Of a DNA stretch of 64,000 nucleotides, positions 61,597 to 64,000 are shown in pieces. This DNA is from Bacteroidota bacterium (GTDB taxonomy: Bacteria > Bacteroidota > Bacteroidia > B-17B0 > Aurantibacillaceae). The stretch covers positions 1-64,000 of the forward strand of contig JAAFIL010000006.1 in NCBI GenBank assembly GCA_013297775.1, read 5' to 3'. The notes under the pieces are model-generated. The model had not been told where the DNA came from. It did not search any database and was given only the letters and a program-made list of their open reading frames with translations. A program made the translations under genes and the position numbers. How positions within the stretch are numbered: the first letter of the stretch is position 1; the number at the start of each line of letters is the position of its first letter.

Positions 61597-63999
61597 ATGC
61601 AACATCTATTTTTACGAAGTATCTCATCTAGTTTAGTAACAGTAATCATCGCATTACTAGGGTTTAACCTTACCGCACAAAACGCCACACAAAGCATTAG
61701 AGGCAAAATTACCGACGATGCCTCTAAAACCACTTTACCTGGCGTAAATGTTGTATTAGTAAAAGACAGCCTAACACGAGTTGCCGTAACCGATGCCGAT
61801 GGCGATTTTAAATTAAGCAACATTCCTATTGGGCGACACACCTTAAAAATGTCGTTAATGGGCTACGAAAGTCAAACCCTTCCTAACGTAGTTGTAACCG
61901 CAGGTAAAGAAGTTATCCTCAACATAACCTTAGTAGAAAAAGTAACCAAAATTGGCGAAGTAGAAGTAGTATATGACAGAAGTAAAGATAAAACCGTTAC
62001 CAACAACGATATGACCACCGTAAGTGCCCGCTCGTTTAATGTAGATGATACCAAAAAATATGCAGGTGCGCTAGGCGACCCAAGCCGCATGGCCGCTAAC
62101 TTTGCAGGCGTTAGTGCGGGCAACGATAGCCGCAACGACATCGTTGTGCGTGGTAACTCTCCGGGCGGCATGCTCTGGCAATTAGAAGGTTTAAACATAT
62201 ATAACCCCAACCACTTTGGATCGGTAAATACCACAGGAGGTCCCGTAAGCATGTTAAACAATAACAATTTAGATAAATCCGATTTTTTAACCTCAGCATT
62301 CCCTGCTCAATATGGCAACGCCACAGCGGGTGTTTTTGATTTACGATTACGAGATGGCAATAATCAAAAGCACGAATTTTTAGGACAAATGGGCTTTAAC
62401 GGCATTGAGCTAGGCACTGAAGGTCCATTGAGCCGCAACTCAAAAGCATCTTATGTAGTTAATTACCGTTACTCTACCTTAGGCTTATTTCAAGCCATGG
62501 GTATCAGTTTTGGCACTGGCAATGCAACTCCCATTTATCAAGATATAAATTTTAAAATAACTGTACCCACTAAAAAAAATAATGGTAAGTTTACTTTATT
62601 TGGCATAGGAGGAAATAGCCGAATAGATTTATTAGGTAAAGATGTGGATACAACCCAAGCTAATTTTTATGGCAACGTTAACCAAGATTCGTACCCTCGT
62701 TTTAAAATGGGCGTTGTAGGAGCAAGCTATCAACAAAATATTTCGACCAAAACCTTTGTAAAACTAACCTTAGGGGCTAGTGCACAAACACAAGATTATA
62801 CACAAGACTCTATTGCTATTAGCAATAAAATCGAAACCAAAACTCAAAACGTACGCGCCCAATTTTTAAACGCCAAGTACAGTGCCGTATTAACTATAAC
62901 GCATAAATTCAACGCTAGAAATACTTTGGTAATTGGAGGAAACACCGATTACATAGCCTTTGACTACTTTAACAAAGCCATCTATAAAGGCTCTATTGAC
63001 AGAGTTTTTGTAGATATAAATGGAAGTACTTTATTATCGCAAGCTTATACACAATTTAAACACCGCTTTAATAGTAAGTTAAGTGCTAATGTTGGAGTAC
63101 ACGTTCAACATTTTAATTTGAATAATAGTTTGGCCGTTGAACCTCGCGCTGGTTTAAAGTTGGCGTTAACACCTAAGTCATCTATCAATGCGGGTTATGG
63201 CATTCACAACCAAATGCAAACGCTCTATAATTATTACATTCAAACTCCAACACCCGAGGGCATCATCTATTCTAATAAAAATTTAGGCTTTACACAAAGT
63301 CAGCATTTTGTTTTAGGCTACGACCATAACCTAACCGATAACATACGTTTAAAAGTAGAAACGTATTATCAACACTTAGACAAAGTTCCGGTAAATACCT
63401 TTAGTTCATCTTACGCAGCCGTTAACGACGGTTCGGGTTTCGATTTTTCGGATATAACTAACTTATCGAACAAAGGCACAGGCACCAATTACGGCGTAGA
63501 ATTAACCTTAGAACGGTTTTTTAACAAAGGCTTTTATTTTTTAATAACAGGCTCGTTGTTCGATAGCAAATATAAAGGAAGCGATGGCGTTGAACGCAAT
63601 ACGGCGTTTAATACCAAATATGCCGCTAACGTATTAGCAGGTAAAGAATTTGAAATTGGTAAAAAAGGAAACGTGTTGGTGTTTAATATAAGAGCAACAC
63701 GCATTGGCGGTAAATACCTAACGCCTTTAAACTTAGAAGCCTCTAAACAAGCGGGCAGAGCCATTTTTGATGCTGACAAAGCCTTTAGCGAAAAGCAACC
63801 CGATTATTTTAGAGTAGATGCCAAAATTGCATTTCGGAAAGAGTACAAAAAAAGTACTTTAGAATTTGCTGTTGATTTTCAAAATGTAAGCAATCATAAG
63901 AATGTATTTTTACAAGGGTATAACGTTAAAACCAATAGCATTTCTACCGAGTACCAGCAAGGGTTTTTCCCAGTACCCATGGTTAAATTTACATTTTAA
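61597..63999 (+). CDS. TonB-dependent outer-membrane receptor with carboxypeptidase-like N-terminal domain
   Basis: 800 residues, complete: stop TAA one base before the window end. Signal peptide about 1-27 (ends NLTAQ); carboxypeptidase-regulatory repeat (about 33-115: SIRGKITDDASKTTLPGVNVVLVKD); plug domain (about 140-235: SARSFNVDDTKKYAGALGDPSRMAANFAGVSAG, RGNSPGGMLWQLEGLNIYNPNHF); 22-strand barrel to the terminal VPMVKFTF with aromatic end. The barrel lacks a paired SusD-like neighbour in view. The ligand is unknown. Many Bacteroidota receptors of this short type take up metal complexes or siderophores. It is not closely alike to the 51763 gene except in architecture. Confidence 0.93.
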   Translation: MQHLFLRSISSSLVTVIIALLGFNLTAQNATQSIRGKITDDASKTTLPGVNVVLVKDSLTRVAVTDADGDFKLSNIPIGRHTLKMSLMGYESQTLPNVVVTAGKEVILNITLVEKVTKIGEVEVVYDRSKDKTVTNNDMTTVSARSFNVDDTKKYAGALGDPSRMAANFAGVSAGNDSRNDIVVRGNSPGGMLWQLEGLNIYNPNHFGSVNTTGGPVSMLNNNNLDKSDFLTSAFPAQYGNATAGVFDLRLRDGNNQKHEFLGQMGFNGIELGTEGPLSRNSKASYVVNYRYSTLGLFQAMGISFGTGNATPIYQDINFKITVPTKKNNGKFTLFGIGGNSRIDLLGKDVDTTQANFYGNVNQDSYPRFKMGVVGASYQQNISTKTFVKLTLGASAQTQDYTQDSIAISNKIETKTQNVRAQFLNAKYSAVLTITHKFNARNTLVIGGNTDYIAFDYFNKAIYKGSIDRVFVDINGSTLLSQAYTQFKHRFNSKLSANVGVHVQHFNLNNSLAVEPRAGLKLALTPKSSINAGYGIHNQMQTLYNYYIQTPTPEGIIYSNKNLGFTQSQHFVLGYDHNLTDNIRLKVETYYQHLDKVPVNTFSSSYAAVNDGSGFDFSDITNLSNKGTGTNYGVELTLERFFNKGFYFLITGSLFDSKYKGSDGVERNTAFNTKYAANVLAGKEFEIGKKGNVLVFNIRATRIGGKYLTPLNLEASKQAGRAIFDADKAFSEKQPDYFRVDAKIAFRKEYKKSTLEFAVDFQNVSNHKNVFLQGYNVKTNSISTEYQQGFFPVPMVKFTF

Positions 64000-64000
64000 A

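Overview
The window is a 64-kb piece of an AT-rich chromosome from a member of the Bacteroidota. Evidence: four type IX secretion (T9SS) sorting domains (three type A, one gliding-associated type B), two TonB-dependent receptors with carboxypeptidase-like N-terminal domains, a single-chain 2-oxoacid dehydrogenase E1 (alpha+beta), a large SecA (about 1,095 aa), TAnnTTTG-type -7 promoter boxes and few Shine-Dalgarno sites. I cannot place it reliably below class level. About 41 protein genes are supported; no tRNA, rRNA, CRISPR array, prophage, plasmid origin or IS transposase gene was seen.

Layout. 1-6.8 kb is housekeeping: ftsH (cut by the window edge) and rsfS on the minus strand, then birA and secA on the plus strand. 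7-13 kb holds a secreted TPR-CHAT protein and a T9SS-exported protein with four Ig-like repeats. 13-16 kb is a SWIM/SNF2 helicase split into two frames at an A7 run. 16-20 kb holds an arginase-family hydrolase, a DUF4296 lipoprotein, an S4 RNA-binding protein and an OmpR-type regulator. 20-33.4 kb is mostly plus-strand: a large type-B secreted protein, a GH92 mannosidase with a GNAT enzyme, tilS, a membrane protein, a TPR-SpoIIE phosphatase, a MacB-like ABC pair and a PabB-like enzyme. 33.4-45 kb has an M1 aminopeptidase with a sorting domain, two overlapping paralogous helical proteins of unknown function, a DUF6671-like protein beside an SbtA-like bicarbonate transporter, the fused E1 enzyme and an outer-membrane-like protein. 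44.4-46.5 kb is a small membrane protein/HTH/serine hydrolase operon with an 11-bp inverted repeat at its promoter. 46.7-54.8 kb groups a PhoX-like phosphatase, a di-heme peroxidase, a small cytochrome, a PhoB-like regulator and a TonB receptor, possibly a phosphate-acquisition locus. 56-60.8 kb has an ABC exporter, truA, rlmD and cdsA. A second TonB receptor closes the window.

The large intergenic gaps (15.8-16.8, 17.85-18.3, 40.9-41.6, 54.8-56.0, 60.8-61.6 kb) are packed with non-coding repeats: arrays built on a cgcaaagg/cgcagagg short unit, three copies of a roughly 220-270 bp GC-rich hairpin element, two copies of a ctcgtccttgttt hairpin element, and several palindromic or inverted-repeat-bounded MITE-like elements, one nested around another. 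These repeats and the split SNF2 gene are the most unusual structures. No defence island or clearly novel multi-gene system was found. The best candidates for undescribed biology are the -1 slippery site in the helicase, the tandem helical paralogs, the HTH/membrane/hydrolase operon and the repeat families.
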